From contig JASPKZ010007795.1 of NCBI GenBank assembly GCA_030220185.1, positions 1,325,001-1,389,000 of the forward strand: a stretch of DNA of 64,000 nt. Reading direction: 5' to 3'. Source of the stretch: Diploptera punctata. Lineage: Eukaryota; Arthropoda; Insecta; Blattodea; Blaberidae. Position 1 is the first letter of the stretch; every line of letters begins with the position of its first letter. Made by a program: the position numbers and the translations under genes. Positions 20,615 through 31,270 of this stretch are shown piece after piece. The notes under the pieces were generated by a model. That model ran no database searches. It was not told where the DNA came from and saw only the letters and a list, made by a program, of their open reading frames with translations.

Positions 20615-21125
20615 TAAACAGAAGTAATCTTGAAAAAGAAGAACCACCTATGAAAAAATATAGGAAATTCACATATCACCCTTGGGTACATAATAAATTT
20701 CAAAATATATTTGAGAAGTTTAATATTAAATTAGCACCAAAAAATAACTACAGTTTAAATAAACTAATAAAAACCAAACAAAAATGAAAAAAACTGATAA
20801 AAATAAAAAGTCAGGAATATATCAAATTGAATGCATGGGTTGTGAAAAGATTATATATATATATATATAGGGAAAACAAAAAGAAACCTAAAAATTAGAA
20901 CCAAAGAACACATAAGAAATATTAAAAATGGAGAAATTGAAAAATCTGCAGTTGCTGCTCATGTTTGGTCTGAAAAACATGATATAAATTCAGACACTAA
21001 ATTATAAAAAGTTAGAAAATACAAAAGAGCTGACTTTTTGGAAAAAATTTATATTTCAGAAGAACAGAAACAGAGTTATGAATTTTGATATTCCGATGGA
21101 GGGTGACCTTGTTTGGAGGTTCTTT
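20615..21125 (+). mobile_element. Penelope-like element, second fragment
   Basis: Plus strand. Reading with frame changes gives KFTYHPWVHNKFQNIFEKFN (link region after the reverse transcriptase), then KKSGIYQIECMGCEKI (GIY box with CxxC), a TA run where YIG is expected, KIRTKEH-like sequence, EKSAVAAHVWSEKHDI, KRADFLEKIYI and MNFDIP. This order matches the C-terminal part of Penelope-like proteins. It differs from the 16,000 copy in sequence, so it is another subfamily. Several frameshifts and an internal stop make it dead. Confidence 0.82.
20860..20872. repeat. (TA)n tract inside the YIG codons
   Basis: The tatata run replaces and extends the codons for YIG (tayatagg) of the GIY-YIG domain, adding several Ile-Tyr pairs. 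Confidence 0.75.
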
Positions 21126-21589
21126 GGCCAACCACAGGATGGAGCTGACATCGACATCCAGGTTGTGCAACATAATGCAACATAAATAAAACCAGTCTGG
21201 GAAAGCTGACGATAAAACAGAATTGTTTTGAAACATGTCCAAGAACAAATCAACATTAATATTGAGGTAAGATGTTCAGACTAAAAATAATATAATGGAA
21301 TTAATACCTATTCTTTCCAATGTCCGATATGTTTCACGGTTAATAATTCTATTTCCCAAGTCGGTCACTACGCACATGCTATTTTATAATCGAAATTCAG
21401 TCGCAATTTAGTTACTTTACTAATTGTAATTCGACGAAGAGGATTTACTCCTAATATTGTCAGAACTTAAACGCGAATAAAGGACATATCATGGAAGCCA
21501 CCATACAAAACCGTTGATAACGTTAATTTCTACGTTTCTTAACGATATAAACTATATCATGAATTAAAAAGGAAAAAAAACTTAATTGG
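21126..21589. other. Unassigned DNA
   Basis: Nothing recognised between the Penelope-like fragment and SINE6. Confidence 0.4.
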
Positions 21590-21936
21590 CGCGATAGGCC
21601 TAGAAACCCCATGGCCTACCAGCCGTCTATAGGCCTAGAAACCCCATGGCCGTCTATTGCCCTCATATCCACTTGTAATTTACAGAGATGGATGATCATC
21701 TAGCCAGTGTACGGGTAACATGTCGAGACCCCTACCCGTTATATCTGGTTTTCTCAACCTGGTACCTTTACCTATTGTAACTTGTAACTACCCAAGTTCC
21801 TCACGATGCTGGGTGGACATTGGTCTCATATTGGTCGAAATTTCATAGGAACATTTCTTTCCCCGGGGGGACTCGAACCAACGCAAGTCCATTAGCTCAT
21901 CTTCTCTTCCTTAAACCACTGAGTTATGGCGCATCA
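21590..21936 (-). mobile_element. SINE6 copy with internal duplication
   Basis: Minus strand. The head end near 21,936 is degenerate. The 3' part contains a tandem duplication of about 35 bp (aggcctagaaaccccatggc twice at 21,597-21,655). Confidence 0.78.
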
Positions 21937-22025
21937 TAAAATAATATTCACGGCTAAATCATCTTATGTTCAATGTAATATTTAAATAGGTATTGATGAA
22001 GAAATGATGTAAGGCGAATTTATTT

Positions 22026-22092
22026 ATAACAGTTATAACTGATCACAGCTATCTAACAAACAGTTATAACTGATCACAGCTATCTAACATAC
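22026..22092 (+). repeat. 33-bp tandem duplication
   Basis: aacagttataactgatcaca plus gctatctaaca occurs twice in direct succession. Confidence 0.85.
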
Positions 22093-22244
22093 AAATTTAA
22101 ATATGAGTTTAAAATCATGAAATATTAAAATCTACCTGAAACATGATCTAACCAATAGCATTTACTACAAACGTAAATATGAGATTATGATGAGTTATTT
22201 TATTAGATTAAGTTTATTTAATTATATGTGTATCATCATAAAAA

Positions 22245-22620
22245 GAAGTCTCAAAGGAACTGGAAATGAGACGTTTAAAATTCTATAAAACGATATTACT
22301 ATATGGGTCGAAACACTGGACTTAACCAAAAACCAGGAACGAAGAATAGAAATTTCGGAAATGAAGTTTTTGAGAATCATATCGAATCGAAATGAAAATA
22401 TATTCAAGCTACGAGTATAGATAGATTTGCACAATATGGAGATGAATGGATGGACCACATTAATAGAATGGATAACAACATAGTCCCGAAACATATTCAT
22501 CACAGACCGCTAGGACGACGAAATGTAGGACGACCCAGTAAATGATGCACAGACCAATTCTAACATGAGATCGGAACAGACTTTAAATTCTAATCCTTGA
22601 TGCTGCTGCTGATGATGAAG
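22245..22620 (+). mobile_element. LINE-D copy, 3' end
   Basis: Plus strand. KFYKTILLYGS-like codons, EISEMKFLRIIS, DEWMDHINRMDNN and RRNVGRPSK appear across shifting frames, then gagatcggaacagac and a GCT/GAT trinucleotide tail. Similar to 14,010-14,310 but extends further 5'. Confidence 0.75.
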
Positions 22621-22681
22621 CATGTTTCGGGAAAATGGAATTCTGTGTTTTGTAACTTATAAATCAGGAACACTTACGAGT

Positions 22682-23029
22682 CAATCCATAGTAATTCTGC
22701 CCGAAGGCAGGTCCTTCACTGCAATCATAGCATTTTCATGCTATGCTTGCAGCTTTACTAGAGAATTGTGTAGGTGTGGTAGCTTCCCGTTGCTTTCCAC
22801 ACCTGTGAAGGATGATGATAATGATAATGGTAGGGATGATAATGATAAGGGTGATGGCCGTATGATTTCGGGGACCGTTTGGGCCTTAAAGTTTTCCTGA
22901 CATTTGTCTTACAGGTGAGGAAAAACCCCGATAAAAACCTCACCCAGAAAAACTGCCCCGACCGGGGATCGAACCCGGGCCCGCTGCGTGACAAAGCAGT
23001 ACGCTACCTCGAGACCACAGCGGTGGACT
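22682..23029 (-). mobile_element. SINE1 copy with 11-bp TSD
   Basis: Same layout as the 16,474 copy. The direct repeat cacttacgagt (22,671-22,681; 23,030-23,040) bounds 348 bp. Confidence 0.9.
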
Positions 23030-23040
23030 CACTTACGAGT

Positions 23041-24070
23041 TAGAATCAACAATTTTCGACAATTGTGCATCGGGTCTGACTATATTTTATCTCAATAATA
23101 GTTCAGATATATACACCATACATACGAATCGTACATTCATAGACAGATACATGCATACACACACGCGCACTCACCCAATGTTGGATGACAAGAAAATTGT
23201 AGATAAAAGAGAATGGATTAATGAGATTTCCTATGTCCCCCAATAAATTTCGTTTTTCCTCTTATTTTTCCCCTGTGGTCCCTAGTCAATTACGGTTTTC
23301 TGATTTGTCTTCTGTTTGACATATCCATGCCATCTGAGTTTCCTCAGTAGATTCGTATCCTTTCCAACTTGCTCTTTAATAGGAAATACTCGTTATCAAG
23401 ATATTGTATAAAATATAGATTGAAGGGAAATACTTTTATGGCAGGAGTTTCTATTATTTCATATGCCTACAACAAGTTGATACCATAAGTTCGTTAAACT
23501 GAATGATATTTTGATTTTGCATGTCTACTAACGTTAAATCATTCAATAAAACTGTTGATTTGGATGTGATTAACCAGCCTCCGGGCTCGGTGTTTAACTA
23601 CTATCGATAACGATGGATTTCGTTGAGTGTTATTTAAGTATCCTGATATAGTGCAAGTTATTCAACAAATATTCAAAATGTCTAACCATGCGGAATAGAT
23701 AGCATTTTCCTGTAGGATATCTCCAACACACCTCAGTTTGGTGTTACTACGCTATACATCCAATAGGATGACATGTTCATCAATCAATCAATCAAACTAT
23801 CAATTCAGGAATATTTGATTTGTAGATATGATATCCAATGGAAGAAGAATACGCCTTCCATATCACATAAAATGAGGGATTCTCAATTAAATATTAAGTG
23901 GATTATGTGTGGAAACTTGTGAGGGCCATTGATTAAATTTTATTTATTTATTAAGGATTTTACAAGTAACACTAATATTATTTATCTTTTCCTTAGGGAG
24001 AACACTTGTATTCGGAGGATATTAAAATATATAAAAATATGTCTACATATATTTAAATATAATTGTTTAC
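23041..24070. other. Unassigned DNA
   Basis: About 1 kb. No repeat family, terminal repeat or protein motif recognised. Confidence 0.45.
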
Positions 24071-24925
24071 AGTTATAGCAGGATTTTAATATCATAATAA
24101 ATATGAAAGTTAAAGTTAATAATTTTATACTTTAAAATTCTTTTAATATTTATATATAACTTAAATAAAGAAAAACATCTAAATAATTCATTGTTGTTCA
24201 TTGTTGAATAAAAATATCTCAGTAACAATTAAAGAAATTGTATTACATAAGTCTTTCTAAAGAATGCTTTTAAAATTGTTTAAAGTCATTGTTGTCAGAA
24301 TTATAAAGCTTTCTGTTATAACTGTAATAAGAATACCTGCTAAACTTCATATTTTTAAGTAAAAGTATACTAAATTCTGATTGGATGTTAAAACAATTAA
24401 CTTTTTGGATTTAACAAATCAAATTTAAACATTATATTAACCAATAGCATTTAAATATGACATGTGAGGTAATAATGTTATTTAAAATTATAACAGAATT
24501 ACACTAGTCAGTCTGCATACACCTTTCAACAAACATAGAAGCAATAAGAGTTCTGTTAAAATGTGATATTTAATACAAGAAGAATAGTTGATTCAAGAAA
24601 AGAAAATAATTTATTTTAACTGACAGTGAAGTATAATACCACTTAAATTTACTTAATCTGCTGGGAACCTACAAAATTAATAAATTTATAATTATTTCTA
24701 CAAGAATCAGTTATTAGTGATTTTTAAAGTGTTTTCCTATCCAACTTAGACCTTAAGAAGAGATTCCAGCTCTACCGAAAATCAAGCCCAACCTGAACCA
24801 GTAATTCTTTTTGGGACACTAGTCCTTCAAAATGTTACTACATCATCGGGCATGAAGAGAGTTAGCTGCTTCAAAATATCACCACAACTTGGGAAAAGAA
24901 TTACTTCTTCACAGTTGTAAAAGCT
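24071..24925 (-). repeat. Repeat G copy 3
   Basis: Parallel to copy 2; starts atagcaggattttaatatca and ends in the cttgggaaaagaattacttc region. A slightly larger unit than copy 2 at the far end. Confidence 0.75.
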
Positions 24926-25213
24926 AGAACGTGGATAGTAAATATAAAAGTAAATAGTAATTATAGGACTAACAATAAAATTCTATACCGGTACTATTAG
25001 ATAAAGTGTTTGGATATTCATTCACAATAACTTTTGATGACGTTTTAAAATAAAATTAATTGGGGAAATTGCATTTATGGGAAGGTAACCATTAATGCAT
25101 TGTACAGCTTTAGGCCAAAATTGCTATTATGATTAAGAACTTCAGTTGTCTTACATTTAGATCCTTCTGAACATATAGTATATCATATCTTTGGTTTAAA
25201 ATTCATAATTTAA

Positions 25214-25927
25214 GGGGGGGGTGATGGGTGAAATTTCTATTTTCTGCATTTTTTGAGCTAGAGACTTGATTTTTTTGTACAAACATTCACTGCATGATAC
25301 ATAATGATGTGTTTAAGTTTCATTCTTGTGAGACATTTATTTTATGAGTTATTAAAAATTATATTTAAAAAATTGCATATATTATAATTAAATGGGTTCC
25401 ACAATTTTTTAGTAAAATGTCTGATTTTTTACAAGACCCCTAAAATATTTAGAAAAAGATCATGCATTAGAATTCTTATAATATGGATACAAAGGGAGAA
25501 AAAAATAATGATGTACCTTATGTGTGGAATTACAAAAAAAAAAAAAGAATAATTACATACATTTTATTTTTTATTTCTTAAAATACTACTTCAATCATGA
25601 AACCCATGCACTACTTTGTTACCCATTGTTTTTAGGACATGCAGTAAAAATCTGAACCTTCTACGACAAAATTTCTGAATTCCATTCAATTTTGAATGTA
25701 CAAAAATGTAGTGGAAATAAAAGTGTAGAAAAGTAAGTTTAAAGATTTGCACGCAGGTAATATTTAACTGGCGCAGCCTTTTAACTCTGACGTAATTTAG
25801 GGCACTTAGAAGTGGCATAGGCCTCTGAAACTTTGCCAACATATACATTAGACTACATACTATTCTTTAGTACAAAAAAAAAATCCAATTTTGATCTCAA
25901 ATAGTGAATTTTTTACCCATCACCCCC
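25214..25927. mobile_element. TIR element at TTAA, no transposase
   Basis: A 714-bp unit bounded by TTAA (25,210-25,213; 25,928-25,931). Its ends are inverted: GGGGGTGATGGGTGAAA on the left and, inverted, GGGGGTGATGGGTAAAA on the right. The interior has no transposase-like frame; the 85-residue frame at 25,848-25,591 shows no recognised domain. TTAA targets are used by piggyBac, Kolobok and some others. The G-rich tip is unlike piggyBac, so the superfamily is open. Confidence 0.72.
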
Positions 25928-26253
25928 TTAAGTACAAATTATATTCATTACAATTTCTGAACAAGTAAATTATAATTTATTACAATTTTTGTGTATTATC
26001 ATCAGTGGATAGGGTGAAAAATACTTGAAATGGAACAAGTGAAGAAGAATATATTAATGATAATATATTTCAATAAAACATTTGAATATTGATAATTTTC
26101 AATTCAGAAAAAACCATAAACAGTACCTCAAGGCAAAATGATAGTATCATATTAAATGACACAAAACAAAATGTGATGGTCACATGGTCTCGATAGGAGC
26201 AATTTTTCTTATTGCTTATACTTTGCTATATGGCTATGATATGCATCTCACAA

Positions 26254-26668
26254 AGGAACCAGTCAACTGTTGCATGCCGAATCCTACCTTGATATTTCTC
26301 TCAGAGAAGCGTTGTGATGTATCAAGGCCATGTCCAAAAAAAATGCCTTTTTTAACTGCAAAACACCAAAATCCAGCGCAAAATATATCATTTGAATTAT
26401 GGGGAAATGATACAACTGACGAATTGGTAGATCGTATAACCTTCACTATCTGCCGTCCACGCCGCGTCCGCCTCTCCACTCCGCTCTGACTTAAGCAGAA
26501 GAGAGCCCATATGCTATACACAATGGGTTGCTATTGCTGGATTCTGACTTAGATTTCTGTACTTTGCGGTTAAAAGAAGTTTTTTTTGACACGGTCTTAG
26601 TACCTCACAACGCTTCTCTGGGAGAAAGTTAAGGTAGGAATCGGAATGCAATCATTGGCAGTTCCCTC
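26254..26668. mobile_element. Inverted-repeat element H
   Basis: Arms of about 105 bp (26,254-26,362 and 26,563-26,668) are inverted copies: both read tctc.cagagaagcgttgtga, then aag.c.gtgtc.aaaaaaa, then tttaac.gcaaa. The loop is about 200 bp. A single arm occurs at 4,304-4,440. Overlapping open frames on both strands here reflect the palindrome and are not considered genes. Confidence 0.7.
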
Positions 26669-26689
26669 GTCATACTTTAATGTACAAAG

Positions 26690-27025
26690 TAGAATAAATG
26701 TAAATGCGCAGTTTGTAAGTAGGCTATAAATTTTATTCCTTAGTATAAATACAGTATGATAAAAAAATCTACAAACACAGTGATTCTCAATTCTACGGAT
26801 TTATTGGTAAAAATTGTATTTAAGAAGTTTTAATTATTTTACAATTATATTTTATAATGAGTATATTTATTATTTTGGCTCTAAAATAAATAAAGGGAAA
26901 TCTAACATCGTAATACGTTATTTGAATTTATTCGACATCTATTTATATTACATTTTAAAGGATTTAGGTACGTACTCCTTATATTGACGACATAATAGTT
27001 CATCATCAATCTAAACATATATATA
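26690..27025. other. Unassigned AT-rich DNA
   Basis: No feature recognised between element H and the mariner-like element. Confidence 0.4.
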
Positions 27026-27669
27026 AAGGGCTTCCAATATAAAACCGGACCGGCCTTACGGAGTTTCACCCGGCCTTACGGAGTTTCACCCGGCACGCAG
27101 TGCTGTCTCTTCCTCCCGCAATTCACCCTGCCTGCCACCCGTCCTTGAACTGTTTCTTACCTTATAGAAAATGCTAGAAATGTCCTCCCGCAGTTAACAG
27201 GCATTATACCGAGTAAACATATTTAGATTGACACGCTGTAGTTCGGGCATTGTCAAGTTTCTGATTTCATTTCTTATGTTGTTCTTCAGTTCTTCCAATG
27301 TGTGCGGATTTGTTTTGTACACTTTGTCTTTCAGGCTACCCCACAAATAAAAATCTTTCTTATTTTGTACTGAACCAGTGGTCTCAAATTTAGTCACAAG
27401 ATCGTGGATTGTCGATCTGGAAGGAGGTAATTGTCCAGGGAAGTTCCGAATAAATTCCTCGCGAACGCGACGAGCTGTTTCGTATTTGTAATAACATTTA
27501 CACACATAAATGCGCTGCTCTAATGTCAGCTGACGACTCATCTTGTCGAACGATAGTAAACTGACTAGTTCAAGGACGAGCGGCTGGCAGAGTGAAATGC
27601 GGACGAGGAGAGAGCGCTGCCTGACGGGTGAAACCCCGTGAGACCGGTCCGGGTTTATATTGGAAGCCC

Positions 27670-27671
<2 letters not shown>
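27026..27671 (-). mobile_element. Mariner-like deletion derivative
   Basis: A 646-bp element. Inverted ends GGGCTTCCAATATAAA sit two bases inside flanking TA dinucleotides (27,024-27,025; 27,672-27,673), and similarity continues for about 45 bp. It encodes a short fused frame (27,541-27,194) joining the N-terminal helix-turn-helix region to the extreme C-terminus of a transposase. The left end carries a tandem 20-bp duplication (cggccttacggagtttcacc at 27,051-27,090). The right flank is a TA microsatellite. Confidence 0.85.
27194..27541 (-). CDS. Internally deleted mariner-like transposase (115 aa)
   Basis: The start MSRQLTLEQRIYVCKCYY is chosen because the N-terminal homology begins there; the longer open frame upstream only reads through the TIR and a TA repeat. 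Residues 1-60 look like the arthropod HTH domain DUF4817 (YETARRVREEFIRNFP, PPSRSTIHDLVTKFETTGSV). At about residue 62 the sequence jumps to FYLWGSLKDKVYKTNPHTLEELK, the region just after the third catalytic aspartate in related transposases. All catalytic aspartates are therefore gone. The frame is intact across the joint, so a DNA-binding-only peptide could be made. Whether it is expressed is unknown. Confidence 0.7.
   Translation of the reverse strand: MSRQLTLEQRIYVCKCYYKYETARRVREEFIRNFPGQLPPSRSTIHDLVTKFETTGSVQNKKDFYLWGSLKDKVYKTNPHTLEELKNNIRNEIRNLTMPELQRVNLNMFTRYNAC

Positions 27672-27711
<40 letters not shown>
27672..27711. repeat. (TA)n microsatellite
   Basis: About 39 bases beginning at the TA target dinucleotide of the mariner-like element. 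Confidence 0.95.
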
Positions 27712-27713
<2 letters not shown>

Positions 27714-27734
27714 AAAGATAAATGTTTGTATTGG

Positions 27735-27792
27735 ATTTGCCCGGTGGTGTAAAGGATAGCACGCTGGGGTACCAACTCAGAGGTCTCATGTC

Positions 27793-27821
<29 letters not shown>
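27735..27821 (+). repeat. tRNA-like head fragment and (TA)n
   Basis: gcccggtggtgtaaaggata resembles an A-box region of a SINE head; it runs into a (TA)13 tract at 27,794-27,821. No body follows. Confidence 0.4.
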
Positions 27822-27825
<4 letters not shown>

Positions 27826-27892
27826 AGTATACATTATATCAGATTTTTAGTATAAACCAGATTCCAGAGAATCAAATTGGAAATATAATGGC

Positions 27893-28130
27893 ATGTACTT
27901 CAGTTATGTGTAGACTTCAAAAAGGCACATGATTTAATCGAGAGGGAAAAAATGTGTAATGTCTTTAAAAAGTTTGGATGTCCTTAAAAAATAGGCTTCT
28001 TTGAATGTTTCTAAATAGCACCGGGATAGGATGCGGGTGGTGAAACAATTTTCAGATACTTTTAAAATTCACAATGGGTTAAATCACAGTCTCCTATCTC
28101 TTTCATTTTTCTAGAGCATACAATCAAATC
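27893..28130 (+). pseudogene. LINE reverse-transcriptase palm fragment
   Basis: Plus strand. CVDFKKAHDLIEREKM then NVFKKFGCP matches the motif A region of LINE reverse transcriptases (usual FVDFxKAFDSVxRxxLW...LRKFGCP). Further on, a degraded segment corresponds to xNGVKQGCVLSPxLF: FKIHNGLNHSLLSLSF. Several shifts and stops. It covers about 80 residues of the palm; no YADD follows here. The LINE family cannot be assigned. Confidence 0.7.
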
Positions 28131-28190
28131 TCCAGAGGATAAAGAGGGAGTGTAACTCAATGGTATATGTGATGTGGGTCCTAGTATTGC

Positions 28191-28430
28191 ACGTCGTAGC
28201 TCAGTTGGTTAAGATAGTAAGCTTACAAGCTGGAAAGTCGGGGAACTCAGCCAGGATTTTTAACTGTGGTTGACTAGGATCTAACAGAAAAATGAGTACC
28301 AGACATTTGTTTTGGGGATAAAGGCGACTGTCATGTAAGGCTGGCAACCCGGCTTAGATCTAGTTGCAATTGAGGGCATGGAGCTTTAACCTCCCAATAT
28401 CCCAAGGGCCTCCTAAGGCCTGTAGTGGAA
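28191..28430 (+). mobile_element. SINE4 copy, diverged
   Basis: SINE4 is a roughly 290-bp tRNA-derived SINE. Head: cgtagctcagttggttaaga; body: gagtaccagacatttgtttt and aacctcccaatatcccaagg; end: cctaaggcctgtagtgg. Better copies: 59,108-59,402 (-) and about 29,555-29,850 (-). Confidence 0.7.
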
Positions 28431-28726
28431 TCATTTATATTTATGTGGTAATAGTAGGCGATAGGAAATATGAAAGCCAGTACACACATTTTATTAAACA
28501 GCACGATACCTGTATAAAACAGTTATATTTGTATTTATTTATGGACGCGAAACAGTCTCTTATTTAAGAGAGGAGAAAAGAATATGAGTATTTGAAAATA
28601 AAGAAGCTAAAACAATTACGGACCAAAGAGATAAAAAATGCATAAAACAGCAGAACAGTGAGCTTCATGTGAAACCTGATACGATAAGAACAATTAAGTA
28701 ACTCAAGTAACGTAGTTTAGGATGAG

Positions 28727-29412
28727 TTGGAAATGGACAGCTAATGACAAACGAGGGAAATTTTGAGGAAGTGGCTGAATTCAAATACCTAGGAACAATA
28801 TTCACAAATAGGAATGAGATGCACAAAGAAATTAAACATAGGCTCAATTTTGGAAATGCATGCTATTATGCATTGCAGATACTTTTGATGTCCCAACTCC
28901 TTTCAAGAAACGTTAAGCTGAAAATATATAAAACTATTATTCTACCAGTTATATTATATGGGTGCGAAACATGGACTCTTACTTTAAGGGAGGAAAGGAG
29001 ATTACGAGTATTTGAGAATAAAGTACTTAGGAAAATTTTTGGATCAAAGAGAGATGAACAGACAGGTGAATGGAGAAGACTACATAACAATGAACTACAT
29101 GGTCTTTATAGGAAGCCAGATATAATAAGAACATCAAGTCTCGTAGACTGCGATGGGCAGGACATGTTGCGCGTATGGGGAATGAAAGACGTGCATGGAA
29201 GCTTCTTGTAGGAAAGCCAGAGGGAAAACGCCCAGTTGGTAGACCAAGAATGAGGTGGGAGAACAACATTAACTATGATTTGAGGGAAGTAGATTATACA
29301 GGGAATGATTGGAAAACATTAGCTCAGGATAGGGATGTATGGAGAGGTTATGTCCACGCGGCCATGAATCTACGGGTTCGATAGTGCCAGTGAGTAAGTA
29401 AATAAGTAAGTA
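28727..29412 (+). mobile_element. Young LINE-A nested in old LINE-A, 13-bp TSD
   Basis: 686 bp, bounded by agtttaggatgag (28,714-28,726; 29,413-29,425). Frame 1 runs MTNEGNFEEVAEFKYLGTIF through YRKPDIIRT. A two-base loss near 29,133 puts GHVARMGNERRAWKLL, KRPVGRPRMRWENNI and MNLRVR in another frame (to 29,384). A gtaagtaaataagtaagtaa tail precedes the right duplication. The duplicated target is itself LINE-A sequence, so the family inserted into one of its own older copies. Confidence 0.92.
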
Positions 29413-29554
29413 AGTTTAGGATGAGCAGGACATGTGGCATTAATGGGGAATAAAAGAGGGGCAAAGAGGTTTCTTTTAGGAAAAGCAGATGGAAAGCGCA
29501 AAATATCGAGGCAATAATGAGATGGGAGGATAACATTAACGATGATTTGTACGG

Positions 29555-29850
29555 GGGGGGGGGTAACGTGATCGCACTACAGGCATTAGGAGGCGCTTGG
29601 GCTATAGGAGGTTAAGGAACTCACTTTTTTAGACAATCGACACGAGATGTCAGCCAGGTAGTGAGCTCTGCGTGACTCTCACCTTTACCCTCAAAACGTA
29701 CTTGTACTACTTATTTCCGTTAGAGGCTGATTCAACCCCATGGTCAGGATGCTGCCAGAAGGTTCAGGCCTGTTTAAAAATCTGGAATCCGCGACCTACC
29801 GACTTGTAGCTTTTTACTTTAACCAACTATGCTACGGCGAGCATCAACTG
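29555..29850 (-). mobile_element. SINE4 nested in old LINE-A
   Basis: Minus strand. The head near 29,840 reads gccgtagcatagttggttaa. The body follows the 59,108 copy (complement of ctgcgtgactctcacctttac, gccagaaggttcaggcctg). It separates LINE-A codons for NINDDL from the next piece. A G-run (29,551-29,562) lies at its outer edge. Confidence 0.75.
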
Positions 29851-29997
29851 TGTTTTGATGGAGGTGAATTATAGGGGAATAATTGGAAAATATTTTCTCA
29901 GGTTAGGGATATATATATATATATATATATATATGGAGTACTTATGTCCGCGCGGCCCTGAATCTCCAGGCCGAGAGTACCAGACAGTTATTTACTT

Positions 29998-30299
29998 TGT
30001 TAGTTGTTGAATAGTAGTAGTACACTACATCCCCTCTGGTGGTATATTTACCATGTTCGTGATGGAGGGGGTTGTGTGCATAAATGACCCGGTCCAGCTA
30101 TGCCGGAGGAAGTATTACTGCTGGAAGGGTCTCTCACGTAGGAAGGTCTAAGATGATACAAAAGACTAAAATAGATACCTTGGTCGAAAGACTGACCCTT
30201 TTCTACTGTAAGAATACAACCGTTAAAAACGCGGACATGGGTTCCACGAAGTAAAATTTTGCGAAGATAAAAAAAAGAGTTCTTCATTCGAGAAAATAA
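29998..30299. other. Unassigned, possibly 5' part of LINE-F
   Basis: Sequence between the old LINE-A tail and the LINE-F motif. No domain recognised; it may belong to LINE-F. Confidence 0.35.
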
Positions 30300-30512
30300 G
30301 ATGCGCACTGGACAGGAATCCTTAGGGAACAAGGAGGAGAGGAAGACCAAAAATAACTTGGAAGAAGACTATTGAAGGAGAAATACGTGAAGTGAGAAAA
30401 GCTTTGTTAAAGGTGAAGAAGTTGGCAGATGATAGAGATAAATGGAGAAATTCAATTGTGTCCCTATGCTCCAGCTAGGAGCGATAGGAAATGATGATGA
30501 TGATGATGATTC
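30300..30512 (+). mobile_element. LINE-F 3' end
   Basis: Plus strand. GGEEDQK-type codons read as RGRPKITWKKTIEGEIREV, followed by LADDRDKWRNSIVSLCSS, a stop and a (GAT)n tail. This is a typical LINE C-terminus distinct from LINE-A to D. Open over about 60 residues after one shift near 30,335. Confidence 0.7.
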
Positions 30513-30689
30513 GGGTAAACGGGATTTGAATAAAATTGTATGAATACAACTCAAAACAACGGATCCACCATAAAATTTATAAACTAGTGCATTCTAGTAC
30601 AGTGTGTAAACGTAAAATGTTCTTATGTACCTGGGAATGTGGAATGTTCGAACATTATACAGTAGTGGACATTAGAAATATTAAGGTAA

Positions 30690-30800
30690 ATTATACAGAG
30701 AATTATTGGGGGAAATTGATCGTTATAGGGATATATGGAAATCTTATGTCCGCGCCCGACAATTAACCTCCCCCGGTTCGATAGCGCAAGCAATTATTTA
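30690..30800 (+). mobile_element. LINE-A 3' relic
   Basis: Decayed last codons: ggtaaattatacagagaatt ... tatggaaatcttatgtccgc ... ggttcgatagcgcaag. Longer gaps than other copies, no tail. Confidence 0.7.
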
Positions 30801-30927
30801 ATAGTGAACTGCTTACTATATATTGTGCAATACTTCGTAAAGAAAGAATAGTAGTGCTTCATTTTGTTTTTAACTGGTTTTTTTTTTCCTAACTCCAGTC
30901 TACGAAGAATGACCTAGACGTGAACTC

Positions 30928-31270
30928 CGATTCCGATTGAGGGCCTTTCCACTTTTTCAGCGGTTGCCCTTTTACCAGCCGGCTGCTGGCCTTTCACATC
31001 CACATGTGTCAATCACAGAGGTAGATGATCTACAGCCAGTGTAGGGTTTACATGTGGTTAGCATGTCGAGTCCCCCAGCCGTTATAGCTGGTTCCTCAAC
31101 CTGGAGCCGCTACTTATTGTAGCTACCCAATTGCCTCACGATGCTGGGTGGGCACCGGTCCCATACTGGCCGAAATACCATGAGAAAATTTCTTCCCCCA
31201 TGGAGACTCGAACCAGCGCAAGTCCCGTAGCTCTGCGCCAAGGCTTCCTACCTTAACCGCTCGGCTACGG
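30928..31270 (-). mobile_element. SINE6 copy with 9-bp TSD
   Basis: Minus strand; well preserved (gccgagcggttaaggtagga head). cgtgaactc at 30,919-30,927 and 31,271-31,279 is a likely target duplication. Confidence 0.85.

Larger units (their letters stand above)
28511..29992 (+). mobile_element. Old LINE-A copy split by two insertions
   Basis: A diverged LINE-A in three pieces: 28,511-28,713 (gcgaaacagtctcttattta, REEKRI, ELHVKPDTIRTI), 29,426-29,550 (GHVALMGNKR, MRWEDNINDDL) and about 29,860-29,992 (NYRGIIGK...AALNL and tail). The gaps hold a younger LINE-A and a SINE4. Divergence and stops show this is the oldest layer. A TA microsatellite (29,911-29,934) has grown inside the third piece. 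Confidence 0.8.

Noticed and set aside
26184..26521. Overlapping open frames on both strands
   Set aside because: They fall in the inverted-repeat element H; no domain is recognised.
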